DNA of 64,000 nt from Isoalcanivorax pacificus W11-5 (GTDB lineage: Bacteria > Pseudomonadota > Gammaproteobacteria > Pseudomonadales > Alcanivoracaceae): positions 3,426,994 to 3,490,993 of the forward strand of contig NZ_CP004387.1 in assembly GCF_000299335.2 (NCBI RefSeq). The letters are read 5' to 3'. Both the position numbers and the translations under genes were made by a program. Each line of letters opens with the position of its first letter. Position 1 is the stretch's first letter. A model generated the notes under the pieces. That model was given only the letters and a program-made list of their open reading frames with translations, was not told the DNA's origin and ran no database searches. Below, in pieces: positions 1 to 8,834 of the stretch.

Positions 1-1
1 G

Positions 2-295
2 GCCGAAGGACGTGAACCGGACGGCCTGTTCGCGCATTTGAATGGCTGGCTGACGCAACCTGATCCGGTCAGTCATGTGGTGCTGGGCTGCACACACTTT
101 CCGTTGCTCAGGCCGATGCTGGCGCGCTTGTGGCCAACGGTGATCTGGGTGGATTCCGGCGAGGCGATTGCCCGCCGCGTGGCGCAGTTGCTCGATGATG
201 ACATACCCGCTACAGGACACCCCGAAGCGCAGCTGTTCTGGACAGGCGAGCGACCGCCCGCAGACGGCGTGGAACGCTACCTGGCTACACTTTAA
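2..295 (+). CDS. murI: Glutamate racemase, C-terminal part (5' end outside window)
   Basis: This is the 3' part of a gene that enters from the left edge; the reading frame is open from base 2 and ends at TAA 293-295. Glutamate racemase makes D-glutamate in the cytoplasm for peptidoglycan precursors, using two cysteines. The translated piece contains LGCTHFPLL, the motif carrying the second catalytic cysteine and the following His of the Asp/Glu racemase family, and then a typical short C-terminal tail. The first catalytic cysteine lies outside the window. No terminator with a T-run is visible downstream; a long inverted repeat begins 26 bp after the stop. Identification rests on the GCTH motif and its context, so family membership is firm and the exact paralogue somewhat less so. 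Confidence 0.88.
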   Translation, partial: AEGREPDGLFAHLNGWLTQPDPVSHVVLGCTHFPLLRPMLARLWPTVIWVDSGEAIARRVAQLLDDDIPATGHPEAQLFWTGERPPADGVERYLATL

Positions 296-320
296 TGTTG
301 CCGACCTTCACAAGAGCTCC

Positions 321-488
321 GTAGGGTGGGTAGAGCCAAAGGCGAAACCCACCACGTCCATGCCGCACACTGCTCGCACAAAAACAGCGAAACTGCCGGC
401 CGCCGTAAAGGCCAGCTTCGATGATTTTGCGGGAGTGGATAACGGGCATGGACCCGGTGGGTTTCGCCTTTGGCTCTACCCACCCTAC
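321..488. repeat. Perfect 33-bp inverted repeat pair
   Basis: Positions 321-353 and 456-488 are exact reverse complements (33 bp). The left arm starts GTAGGGTGGGTAGAGCC. The similarity continues inward: GTCCATGCC recurs next to the left arm and, inverted, next to the right arm. The loop is about 100 bp. The right arm contains the stop codon of the minus-strand TPR gene (TAG at 485-487). Similar GTAGGGTGG-type intergenic repeats are common in gammaproteobacterial genomes, so this is probably a dispersed palindromic element rather than a simple terminator; there is no T-run. Confidence 0.85.
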
Positions 489-2317
489 CGCGCAGCACGC
501 GCCTGCACATCACTCAACGCCATCCACGCCTGCGCCGCCAGCCCGTTCAGCCGTGGCCGCTCGCGCGCAATCCACTCCAGCGCCAGCGCTTCAATCGCGA
601 CCTGCTGGCGTTGCATCAACTGCTCGCCACGGGCGTCCAGCTCATCCACGGCCCGGGTCAGGTCGGTGAGTGCGCTGCGCCACTGCGCCAGCCGGCCGCT
701 GTCGTCGGTGGCGGCGCGCGCCACGCGCCCGCGCAGGGCATCGGTGTCCTGCAATAGCCGCTGTGCTTCATTGAGCAGCTTGCGATGCTGCCACTGGCGC
801 GGCACCTGATCGTCCTGCAGGTCCCAGGCCAGCAGCCCTTCGTAGAAGGCCAGTTTTTCCCGCACGTTCGGCCGCACCCGGTCGCCCCATTTTTCCGCCA
901 GGGCGCGCGCTTCTGTCAGGGCGGCCAACAACCGTGTTTCTTTTTCATCGCCGAAAGCGCGCCAGTCGTTGTCCTGCACTGCCGCATCCAGACGCTCGAA
1001 CAGATGCTGGAGCTGCTGCTCCAACCGGGCTGCGTCCACCTCCGCCAGCAGCGCGTGTGCCTGGGGCACCCGTTCCTGGTGGCGCGTTTCGTGCGCCGCC
1101 AGCAATTGCTCCATGGCCGGCAGCGCGGCGCGCCAGCGGGTCAGCAGGCGGCGCTGGCGCAGCAGTTCGTGATAATTGCGCCAGGCGGCATGAAACGCAT
1201 GGGAGGCAAACAGCGCCCGGAATGACACAAAGCTCTCCACCCGTTCTGGCACCAGTGGTGGCAGCGGGTCCATCGCGGTACTCCAGGGCACCTCGCCGAG
1301 CAGTTCGGCAAACCAGCCACCGGCACGGATCTGTTCGGCCAGCGTGCCCAGGTAACGATAGTGTGCGGTGTAGCCCTCGATGGCGTTGCGATACCCCTGC
1401 TCGGCGGCACTGTAGTCACCCAGGTCTTCATACACGCCGGGCAGCAGCAGGGCACCTTCCTGCACGGGCTCGTACTGCATCGGCCGCGCCACCAGTTGTT
1501 GCAGGGATCCGAGCGCGCGCGCCGGCGCATCCTGATCCAGCGCTGCGCGCGCGTGCAGCAGCAGCGACAGTTCCGCGTAGGGCCCGTCGAGCCGCGCAAA
1601 CCCCATGTAGTAGGCGGCCTGTTCAGGCTCGCCCTGGCGCAGATGATGCACACCCAGCGCCAGCAGCGCGCGATCCTTGATGGCGTTGATTTCCGCATCG
1701 CCGGGCGGCAGGGCCGTCAGCTCGCGCAAGGACAGCAGGCCGGCCTCGCCCTGCCCGGCATTGATGCGGCTCACCGCCAGGTTGTACTTGAGGTAGGCGT
1801 TCAGGCGGCTGCCGGTGTCCAGTTGGGCGAGCGCGTCCAGGGTGTCGTCGTAACGCCCCAGCCGCATCAGGATGCGGGTGCGCAGGGCATGGTAGTTTTC
1901 GCGCAGGTCGTCCGGCACCTGCGTGACACGCTGATCAAGCAACGCCAGCGCCTGTTCCGGTTGCGCGCGTCGATAATACAGCTCCGCCAGATGTATCCAG
2001 ATGCGCGTCGACAGGGACGGGTCGATGTCTTCGGTGAGCAACGCCCCGAACACTTCCTCGGCATCCTGCGGCATGTCGTAGGCGAGATACAGCACGCCCA
2101 GCATCACCCGCGCACGATCCCGCTGTGTCGGCAGGGCGTTGCTGTCCAGCGCCACCAGCGTGGTGGTCAAGGCGGCAAAATACTGCTGCTGAAAATAATC
2201 GTAGAGGATCTGGCCGTAGGCCGGGTCTTCGACACGGTGTGCCGCATGCAGGGCCGAGGCCGGCGCGGCAGCCGGCCACAGCGCAAGCAGCAGTAACGCA
2301 AGGACGCGGCGCATCAC
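485..2317 (-). CDS. Exported tetratricopeptide-repeat protein
   Basis: This is a 610-residue protein with an N-terminal signal peptide (MMRRVLALLLLALWPAAAPA, cleavage probably near residue 22). The first 300 or so residues read as degenerate TPR helices, for example the stretch around RIWIHLAELYYRRAQPEQAL, followed by paired-helix units about every 34 residues. The C-terminal half is long, charged and alpha-helical without a recognisable catalytic motif. It is translationally coupled to the upstream small exported protein: the two overlap by 4 bp (ATGA at 2314-2317). Its stop codon lies inside a 33-bp inverted-repeat arm. The likely role is a periplasmic scaffold or part of an envelope complex; I cannot name the pathway. 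The gene call is firm, the function unknown. Confidence 0.8.
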   Translation of the reverse strand: MMRRVLALLLLALWPAAAPASALHAAHRVEDPAYGQILYDYFQQQYFAALTTTLVALDSNALPTQRDRARVMLGVLYLAYDMPQDAEEVFGALLTEDIDPSLSTRIWIHLAELYYRRAQPEQALALLDQRVTQVPDDLRENYHALRTRILMRLGRYDDTLDALAQLDTGSRLNAYLKYNLAVSRINAGQGEAGLLSLRELTALPPGDAEINAIKDRALLALGVHHLRQGEPEQAAYYMGFARLDGPYAELSLLLHARAALDQDAPARALGSLQQLVARPMQYEPVQEGALLLPGVYEDLGDYSAAEQGYRNAIEGYTAHYRYLGTLAEQIRAGGWFAELLGEVPWSTAMDPLPPLVPERVESFVSFRALFASHAFHAAWRNYHELLRQRRLLTRWRAALPAMEQLLAAHETRHQERVPQAHALLAEVDAARLEQQLQHLFERLDAAVQDNDWRAFGDEKETRLLAALTEARALAEKWGDRVRPNVREKLAFYEGLLAWDLQDDQVPRQWQHRKLLNEAQRLLQDTDALRGRVARAATDDSGRLAQWRSALTDLTRAVDELDARGEQLMQRQQVAIEALALEWIARERPRLNGLAAQAWMALSDVQARAAR

Positions 2318-2826
2318 TGCCAGTTGCGGAAGACGATGTTGGGTTGCTGCGCCGCCGCATCATCTTCCAGGCGCAACTGGATGTAATGCTGGCCGCTGGC
2401 CTTCTCGAACGTCAGTGTGCCGGCGCGGCGAATTTCACGGCCGTTCGGGCCGATGCCGGTAACAAAGGCGGTCAGTTCGTGCTCGCCGTTGCGCAGGTTG
2501 GTGGTATGCAGCCGCTGCACGGCGCCGTTCCTGAGGGCGCGAATTTCGCGCTCGGTATAGAGATGGCTCACCAGGGTGTCGCCATCGAGTTTCAGCGTCA
2601 CCGCATCCGGCGTGAAGAAACGGCCCACGTCCAGCGACAGAAACAGCGTCACGCGCGTGTCGGCGGGGAACAGCAGTTCCTCTTCCATCAGCAGCAGGCG
2701 CTTGTTGATATCCAGTATGTCGCGCCGGAACTGCGCGCTGTCGTCGCTCAGCTCACCGGCCACGGTCAGGCCGCTGCACAGTAGCAACACCGCGCACAGC
2801 AGACGGCGCAATAAGGTCAGGCTCAC
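2314..2826 (-). CDS. Small exported protein of unknown function, paired with the TPR protein
   Basis: The 170-residue product begins with a clear signal peptide (MSLTLLRRLLCAVLLLCSGL, ending around TVAGE). The mature part starts with a helix (residues about 30-50, with an LLLMEEELLFP segment) followed by a beta-rich domain, including FLSLDVGRFFTPDAVTLKLD, that resembles a small immunoglobulin-like or carbohydrate-binding fold. That fold assignment is my impression only. It overlaps the downstream TPR gene by 4 bp, so the two are almost certainly one operon and probably act together in the periplasm. No known family is recognised with confidence. Confidence 0.75.
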   Translation of the reverse strand: MSLTLLRRLLCAVLLLCSGLTVAGELSDDSAQFRRDILDINKRLLLMEEELLFPADTRVTLFLSLDVGRFFTPDAVTLKLDGDTLVSHLYTEREIRALRNGAVQRLHTTNLRNGEHELTAFVTGIGPNGREIRRAGTLTFEKASGQHYIQLRLEDDAAAQQPNIVFRNWQ

Positions 2827-2900
2827 GATGATTCCCCAATCAGGCGTTCCCCAGTGATGCCGAATCTAGCACGCACGCCCGACGTCTGGCGCGCACCCGG

Positions 2901-3920
2901 TCACAGCCCGGCGCGGGCATGGCGGGCAAAGGTCCCCGGTGTGATGCCGGTCCAGCGGCGGAAAGCGTGGATAAAGCTGGCCACTTCGGCATAGCCCAGC
3001 CTGGCCGCCACCTCTTCCACGCTGAAGCCCCCGGCACGCAGCATCTCTTCCGCCAGCGCCTGGCGTACTTCTTCCACCAGGGCGCGGAAGCTGGTGTCCT
3101 GCGCCTCGAGCTGCCGGCGCAGGGTGCGGGAGCTGACGTGCAGCGCCTGCGCGACCCGCTCCATGTCCGGCATGTCTGCCGCAGCGGCCAGCAATTGCTC
3201 GCGCACCTGCCCGGCAATCCCCGCGCGGGCGCGGCGGCGCACCAGCAGGTCACGACACTGGGCCTCGCACAACCGGCGGGTGTGGCTGTTGGCCTGCGGG
3301 AGCGGCAAATCGAGCAGGCGGGCATCGAAGGCGGCCAGGTCCTGTGGCTGGTTGAACGTGGGCATGATGGTGAAGACCTGCCGGTACGGGCCGAGATCCT
3401 CCGGCGGCGAATGACGGAAGCAGACGCGCCGTTGTGGCAGCGGTGTATCGAACAACTCCCGTTGCAGCGTGGCAATGGCGGCGGCATCCCGTTCGAGCAG
3501 GAACACGCGCACATCCTCCGGCAGGTGGCTGCCATCCAGGCGCAGCCGCGCTTCACCTTCGACTTCCTCCAGCCAGATGCGGGCGAAGGCAAAGGTCAGG
3601 TCCAGATAGTGGATACCCAGCTCCACCGCACTGCGCAGGCTCGGGCTGCTGACCAGGCCGAAGCCCCAGATGCCGTAGCTGGTCAGGTGGTAGCGCTGCC
3701 CGGCCAGCACACCCGGGCCCGGGCCGCTGCCGATCCGGGCAACCAGATTGCGCACCAGATGCAGTTCCTGGCCGGCGGTGATCTCCGCCAGCGGGTCGGC
3801 CAGCAGCGCCTCGTCCAGCCCGGTATCCCGCAGGCAGGCCGCCGTGGACACGCCCAGTTCTTCACCGAGCTGGCAGAGCAGTTGTACCGAGGCGGTGCCC
3901 CGGCGTGCCTGAAGGTTCAT
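2901..3920 (-). CDS. AraC-family transcriptional regulator (arabinose-binding-like N-terminus)
   Basis: A 339-residue cytoplasmic activator. Residues about 1-210 form the variable ligand-sensing domain of the OruR/VirS branch of AraC proteins. Residues about 240-335 form the double helix-turn-helix, with VAQALHVSSRTLRRQL as the first HTH and VAARLGYAEVASFIHAFRRWTG as the second, including the signature F-x-R-x-W-x-G. It is transcribed away from the monooxygenase-esterase-SDR operon across a 115-bp shared promoter gap, the usual layout for a regulator of its neighbours. Length and domain order match VirS of Mycobacterium tuberculosis, which sits divergently from the mymA operon. The inducer is unknown; a ketone, ester or fatty-acid-type ligand would fit the context. 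Confidence 0.88.
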   Translation of the reverse strand: MNLQARRGTASVQLLCQLGEELGVSTAACLRDTGLDEALLADPLAEITAGQELHLVRNLVARIGSGPGPGVLAGQRYHLTSYGIWGFGLVSSPSLRSAVELGIHYLDLTFAFARIWLEEVEGEARLRLDGSHLPEDVRVFLLERDAAAIATLQRELFDTPLPQRRVCFRHSPPEDLGPYRQVFTIMPTFNQPQDLAAFDARLLDLPLPQANSHTRRLCEAQCRDLLVRRRARAGIAGQVREQLLAAAADMPDMERVAQALHVSSRTLRRQLEAQDTSFRALVEEVRQALAEEMLRAGGFSVEEVAARLGYAEVASFIHAFRRWTGITPGTFARHARAGL

Positions 3921-4035
3921 GACGCCACTTGACCGGATGTCCGAAAATCACAATCTAATGGCCGCTGCGGTCATAAACAAGCCGCCTGACCTGCACTAGC
4001 ATGCCCACCATCAGGGACTGTGACCGGGATATGTC

Positions 4036-5496
4036 ATGCAGAACACCTTTGAAGTGGCCATCATCGGCGCCGGCTTTGGCGGGCTGGGTATGGCCATCAA
4101 ACTGAAAAAAGCCGGCCGCGATTCGCTCGTGCTGCTGGAAAAGGCCGAGGACGTGGGCGGTTGCTGGCGCGAGAACAGCTACCCCGGCGCCGCCTGCGAT
4201 GTGCCTTCGCACCTGTATTCCTATTCGTTTGAGCGCAAGCCGGACTGGTCGCGGCGCTTTGCCCCGCAGGCGGAAATCTTCGACTACCTCCGGCACTGCG
4301 CGCGCAAGTATGACCTGTACCGGCATATCCGCTTCGGCACCGAAGTAGCCGGCGCCCACTTCGATGACACCGCCGGCCTGTGGCGCATCAACACCACCCG
4401 GGGCGACACCCTCAGCGCCCGTTACCTGATCACCGCCACCGGCCAGCTCAATCGCCCGTCCATTCCCCGGCTGCCGGGTATCGACAGCTTCCAGGGCCCG
4501 GCATTTCATTCGGCCCAGTGGCGCCATGATCTCGACCTGACCGGCAAGCGGGTCGCCGTGATCGGTACCGGCGCCAGCGCGATCCAGTTCGTGCCGGCCA
4601 TTGCGCCGCACGTCGCCAGGCTGACCCTGTTCCAGCGCTCTGCCCCCTATGTGATCCCCAAGGCCGACCGCCCTTACACGCGGCTGGAAAAAGCCCTGAT
4701 CGCACGCTCACCGCTGCTGCAGAAACTCAGCCGGGGCGGCATCTACTCGCTGTACGAGACCCGCGTGCTCGGTTTCACCGCGCTGCAACAGGTGATGACG
4801 CTGTACGCCCGTAAAGCACAGGCGCTGATGCACAAGCACATCAAGGACCCGGCGCTGCGCCGCACGCTGACCCCGGATTACCCGATCGGCTGCAAGCGGG
4901 TGCTGATCTCCAACGACTATTACCCGGCGCTGGCCCGCGACAACGTCCAGGTAGTCGATACCCGCATCGACAACATCACGCCCACCGGCGTGCGCACCCG
5001 CGACGGCGTCGAGCACCCGGCCGATGTGCTGATCTACGGCACCGGTTTCCAGGCCACCGAATTCCTGTCGCCGATGCAGATCACCGGCCGCAACGGCCTC
5101 TCCCTGAACCAGGCCTGGCGCGACGGCGCCGAGGCCTACCTGGGCATTACCGTGCACGGTTTCCCGAACCTGTTCATGCTCTACGGCCCGAACACCAACC
5201 TGGGCCACAGCTCCATCGTCTATATGCTGGAGAGCCAGATTCACTATGTGATGGACAGCCTGAAGACCATGGACGAGCGCAACGCGCGCTCGCTGGAAGT
5301 GCACGAGGTCTCACAAGACGTCTTCAACCTGGCGCTGCAGGAGCAGATTCGCAGCACCGTCTGGGACAAGGGCTGCACAAGCTGGTACAAGACCGACAGC
5401 GGCAAGAACACCAATAACTGGCCGGGCTTCACCTTCCGCTACCGGCAACTGACGCGACGGATCAATCCGGATGACTACCACTTTACTGCCCGCTGA
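4036..5496 (+). CDS. Flavin-containing Baeyer-Villiger-type monooxygenase
   Basis: A 486-residue class B flavoprotein monooxygenase. The FAD-binding Rossmann motif GAGFGGLG lies at residues about 11-18 and the NADPH-binding motif GTGASAIQ near residue 180. Between them sits the type I Baeyer-Villiger fingerprint F-x-G-x-x-x-H-x-x-x-W (FQGPAFHSAQW). The residue after W is Arg, where the published pattern prefers Pro or Asp. The family inserts one oxygen atom into ketones, or oxidises long-chain substrates, with NADPH and O2. The gene opens a three-gene operon with an esterase and an SDR, which would allow ketone to ester to alcohol plus acid. It resembles the cyclohexanone/phenylacetone-type branch (ENSYPGAACDVPSHLYSYSF) more than the AlmA/EthA branch. 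The substrate cannot be read from sequence. Confidence 0.9.
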   Translation: MQNTFEVAIIGAGFGGLGMAIKLKKAGRDSLVLLEKAEDVGGCWRENSYPGAACDVPSHLYSYSFERKPDWSRRFAPQAEIFDYLRHCARKYDLYRHIRFGTEVAGAHFDDTAGLWRINTTRGDTLSARYLITATGQLNRPSIPRLPGIDSFQGPAFHSAQWRHDLDLTGKRVAVIGTGASAIQFVPAIAPHVARLTLFQRSAPYVIPKADRPYTRLEKALIARSPLLQKLSRGGIYSLYETRVLGFTALQQVMTLYARKAQALMHKHIKDPALRRTLTPDYPIGCKRVLISNDYYPALARDNVQVVDTRIDNITPTGVRTRDGVEHPADVLIYGTGFQATEFLSPMQITGRNGLSLNQAWRDGAEAYLGITVHGFPNLFMLYGPNTNLGHSSIVYMLESQIHYVMDSLKTMDERNARSLEVHEVSQDVFNLALQEQIRSTVWDKGCTSWYKTDSGKNTNNWPGFTFRYRQLTRRINPDDYHFTAR

Positions 5497-6400
5497 CACC
5501 CGGCGCGGCCAGCAACTGGCGGCGGCGTCGCTGCGGCTGGCACTGCGCACGCTGGTGAAACCGATGTTCCATCCGGCGGTGCCGGTCGCCGTGCTGCGGC
5601 GCGGCCTGCGCCTCTCGGCACTGACCACCCTGACCGCCCGCGGCGTCGAGCGCAGCGTCGTCTCGCTCAATGGCGTGCCAACGGAATACCTGCATGTCCC
5701 GGATACGGCGCAACCGGCGCGCGCGCTGCTCTACCTGCACGGCGGCGCCTATGTAGTGGGCGGCCCGGGCACGCACCGGGCGCTGACCAGCCACCTGGCG
5801 CGGGCCAGCGGCGCCGGCGTGTTCGTGGTCGACTACCGGCTGGCGCCGGAGCATCCGTTCCCGGCTGCGCAGGACGACGCCGTGACGGCGTACCAAAGCC
5901 TGCTGGCCCAGGGCTATGCGCCGGAGAACATCGTGATTGGCGGCGATTCCGCCGGCGGCGGCCTGACCCTCTCCACCGCACTGCGCCTGCGCGACAGCGG
6001 CCTGCCGCTGCCGGCCGGGCTGATCCTGATCTCGCCCTGGGCGGACCTCACCCACCCGGCCGCGCACCATGCCGAGCAGCCGGACGACGTGATGCTGAGC
6101 TGGCGCACGCTGGAGCATGCTGCCGATCTGTACGCACCGGCCCGGCGCGAACTGCCGTACGTCTCGCCACTGCGCGCCGACCTGCGCGGCCTGCCGCCAT
6201 GCCTGACCATCGGCGCCACCGACGAGATTCTCGCCGACGACACCCTGCGGCTCACCGAGGCGCTGGCCGCCGCCGGGGTGGCGCACCATACCTGCATCTA
6301 TCAGCAGATGTGGCACGTCTTTGCCGTGCATGCCGGTGTGCTCAGCAGTGCTGACGACGCCATCGCACGCATGGCGACTTTTATTCAACGGGGACTGTAA
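5471..6400 (+). CDS. Alpha/beta hydrolase, hormone-sensitive-lipase family esterase
   Basis: A 309-residue esterase with the HSL-family features in order: oxyanion-hole motif HGGAYVVGG (residues about 90-98), nucleophile motif GDSAGGG (about 157-163), acid region TIGATDEILADD (about 238-249) and a catalytic His in MWHVFAVH (about 278-285). The start overlaps the monooxygenase gene by 26 bp, so coupling is likely; a later ATG at 5564 would lose N-terminal helix sequence typical of the cap domain. In this operon the natural job would be hydrolysis of the ester made by the Baeyer-Villiger enzyme, as proposed for LipR in the mymA operon. It has no signal peptide, so it is cytoplasmic. Confidence 0.9.
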   Translation: MTTTLLPADTRRGQQLAAASLRLALRTLVKPMFHPAVPVAVLRRGLRLSALTTLTARGVERSVVSLNGVPTEYLHVPDTAQPARALLYLHGGAYVVGGPGTHRALTSHLARASGAGVFVVDYRLAPEHPFPAAQDDAVTAYQSLLAQGYAPENIVIGGDSAGGGLTLSTALRLRDSGLPLPAGLILISPWADLTHPAAHHAEQPDDVMLSWRTLEHAADLYAPARRELPYVSPLRADLRGLPPCLTIGATDEILADDTLRLTEALAAAGVAHHTCIYQQMWHVFAVHAGVLSSADDAIARMATFIQRGL

Positions 6401-7170
6401 TGAGCAACAGCATTCTGATTACCGGTGCCGCCTCCGGCATCGGCCTGGCCACCGCGCAACTGTTCCATCAGAAGGGCTGGCGCGTGGGCCTGCTGGATAT
6501 CAACCAGCGCGACCTGGCCCGCATCGCCGGCGGCCTGCCCGATGCCAGCGGCGCCCCGGCCTGGCATCGGGCGCTGGATGTCAGCGACAGCGAAGCCGCG
6601 CAGGCGGCGGTGGATGATTTCGCCCGGGATCACGGGCTGCGGGTGCTGTTCAACTGCGCCGGCATCCTGCGCACCGGGCATTTCGAGGACCTGCCGCTGG
6701 ACGAACACGAGCAGACCCTGCGCATCAATGTGCTCGGCCTGATCACCATGACCCGCGCCGCCCTGCCCTGGCTGAAACAGGCCGAGCGCCCGGTGGTGAT
6801 CAACATGAGCTCCGCCTCGGCGGTGCACGGCATCCCGCACCTGGCCAGCTATTCCGCCTCCAAGTTCGCGGTGCGCGGGCTGACGGAAGCGCTGAACCTG
6901 GAATGGCGCGCACTGGGTATCCACGTCTGCGACCTGATGCCACCGTTTGTGAACACACCGATGCTGTCACAACAGGCGTTCATCCCGCCGGTGCTGCGCA
7001 AGCTGGGGGTCAATATGGGGCCGGAGAAAGTGGCCCGCGCGGCCTGGCACGCGGTGGAGAGCAAGGCCGTGCATCACGCCATCGGCCTGCAGTTCAACGG
7101 GTTGGTGACGATGGAAAAGCTGGCGCCGAAAGCGGTGACGCGGCAGTTGATCGGCTGGTTGAGCCGCTGA
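6400..7170 (+). CDS. Short-chain dehydrogenase/reductase
   Basis: A 256-residue classical SDR. The N-terminal cofactor loop is TGAASGIG, the NAG-type motif is NCAG, and the catalytic triad is a Ser in NMSSASAVHG followed by YSASK. It starts in the TAATG stop-start overlap with the esterase, so it is the third member of the operon. It would interconvert an alcohol and a ketone or aldehyde with NAD(P)H, either feeding substrate to the monooxygenase or removing the alcohol released by the esterase. Immediately after the stop is a perfect palindrome shared with the convergent hinT gene. Confidence 0.9.
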   Translation: MSNSILITGAASGIGLATAQLFHQKGWRVGLLDINQRDLARIAGGLPDASGAPAWHRALDVSDSEAAQAAVDDFARDHGLRVLFNCAGILRTGHFEDLPLDEHEQTLRINVLGLITMTRAALPWLKQAERPVVINMSSASAVHGIPHLASYSASKFAVRGLTEALNLEWRALGIHVCDLMPPFVNTPMLSQQAFIPPVLRKLGVNMGPEKVARAAWHAVESKAVHHAIGLQFNGLVTMEKLAPKAVTRQLIGWLSR

Positions 7171-7190
7171 AGGCGCCTGGCGCCTTCAGC
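7166..7190. terminator. Palindromic hairpin between convergent SDR and hinT genes
   Basis: GCTGAAGGCGCC and GGCGCCTTCAGC are separated by one T, giving up to 9-12 paired bases. The left arm includes the SDR stop codon (TGA 7168-7170). No T-run follows on either strand, so it may act as an mRNA-end stabiliser or a weak bidirectional terminator. Confidence 0.5.
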
Positions 7191-7199
7191 AGCGGCACA

Positions 7200-7547
<348 letters not shown>

Positions 7548-7799
7548 TCACTGCGGAAAAAGAATCCGGCGTGCCGCGCACCCTCTTGCTGGAGCCACAA
7601 CACGCCACGGGACAATCACCTTAATCCAGCGCCACCGGCATGACCAGTGTCTACGAGCCAGCATTGTCGACGTGGCACGGTTCACACCTGTAACGTTAAT
7701 AATCAACAAATCGCCGGACGGTAGGATGAGCCGGCTGGCCGCAACTGTCATAATGTTGGCCGCTTTATCTCGCGGTAACGAACAGACAAGCAGGCAAAC

Positions 7800-8681
7800 A
7801 TGGCAACCCTCTTCGTGGATAACCTGACAGTGCTCGATTTTTCCTACCTGCACGGCAAGCGCGGCATGGTGGGCGAATCCTGGATCGTTGATCTGGAACT
7901 GACCGGCGATCTCGACGAGCAGGGCATGGTGTTCGACTTCGGCCTGATCAAGAAGGCCGTCAAGAAGGCCGTGGATGCCACCGTGGATCACAAACTGGTG
8001 GTGCCCGCCGACAGTGACCATCTGGTAGCCGGCCAGGCCGGCGGTGACGTCAATCTGGAGTGGGTCTATCAGGGCGGCACCATCCGCATGAAGGCGCCGA
8101 CGTGCAGCACGGTGTACCTGCCGGGCTCGGAAGTCACCAAGAGCACCCTGACCCTGTTTCTGCTGGATATCGTCCAGCCGGTGCTGCCGGCCAACGTGCG
8201 CGAGCTGGTGCTGACGTTGCGCGAGGAAGACGTGGGCACGGCACCGAGCTACCACTACTCCCACGGCCTGAAGAAACACGACGGCAACTGCCAGCGCATT
8301 GCCCACGGCCACCGCTCCTGCATCCAGATCTTCGAAAATGGCCGTCGCAGCCGCTATTGGGAAAAACTCTGGGCGGATCGCTGGGAAGATATCTACATCG
8401 GCACCCGCGAAGACCTGGAAGGCACCTACTATATTGATGAGGTGCCGCACCACCGCTTCCGCTATGAAGCCGAGCAGGGCCTGTTCGAACTGCTGATCCC
8501 CGAAGACCACTGCTACCTGATCGACACCGACTCCACCGTGGAGCATCTGGCCGAGCACATTGCCCGCCAGCTCGCCGACGAGGCGCCCGGCAAGCACTTT
8601 CGCGTGCGTGCCTTCGAAGGGGTGGCGAAAGGGGCGCTGGCTGAGGCCGGCTCGCTGGGGCCGCGGGGGCCGGTGGGGTGA
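7800..8681 (+). CDS. Double-domain 6-pyruvoyl-tetrahydropterin-synthase-like protein
   Basis: A 293-residue protein that reads as two consecutive PTPS/6-carboxytetrahydropterin-synthase-like domains. The first (residues about 1-120) has FSYLHGKRGMVGESWIVDLEL and the acidic VFDFGLIKK segment; the second starts near residue 140 with SYHYSHGLKKHDGNCQRIAHGH, which has the spaced His residues that bind zinc in this fold. Single-domain relatives make 6-carboxytetrahydropterin in queuosine synthesis or tetrahydropterins; tandem forms of this size occur in several gammaproteobacteria, often without a proven reaction. The last residues (GSLGPRGPVG) are low-complexity and run into a heptad repeat region. 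The fold is confident, the reaction is not. Confidence 0.82.
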   Translation: MATLFVDNLTVLDFSYLHGKRGMVGESWIVDLELTGDLDEQGMVFDFGLIKKAVKKAVDATVDHKLVVPADSDHLVAGQAGGDVNLEWVYQGGTIRMKAPTCSTVYLPGSEVTKSTLTLFLLDIVQPVLPANVRELVLTLREEDVGTAPSYHYSHGLKKHDGNCQRIAHGHRSCIQIFENGRRSRYWEKLWADRWEDIYIGTREDLEGTYYIDEVPHHRFRYEAEQGLFELLIPEDHCYLIDTDSTVEHLAEHIARQLADEAPGKHFRVRAFEGVAKGALAEAGSLGPRGPVG

Positions 8682-8688
8682 GAAAGAG

Positions 8689-8825
8689 GTCGGACGTCTG
8701 ACGTCGGACGTCTGACGCCAAAACCAAAAACACTGCCCACCGATACTGGGGACCGGCATATGCCCCGATGCTGCAGGATAGCGCCTTCCCGGTTTAGCGT
8801 CCGACGTCAGACGTCCGACGTCAGA
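8689..8825. repeat. Inverted arrays of the 7-bp unit ACGTC[A/C]G
   Basis: Positions 8689-8718 carry four copies of the heptad on the minus strand, alternating ACGTCAG and ACGTCCG. Positions 8797-8825 carry four copies on the plus strand, again alternating. Shifted by one unit, the two arrays pair perfectly over more than 20 bp. The 80-bp spacer shows no gene. The array lies just after the PTPS-like gene stop and before the end of the convergent LysR gene. Confidence 0.85.
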
Positions 8826-8834
8826 CCCGCCCCC

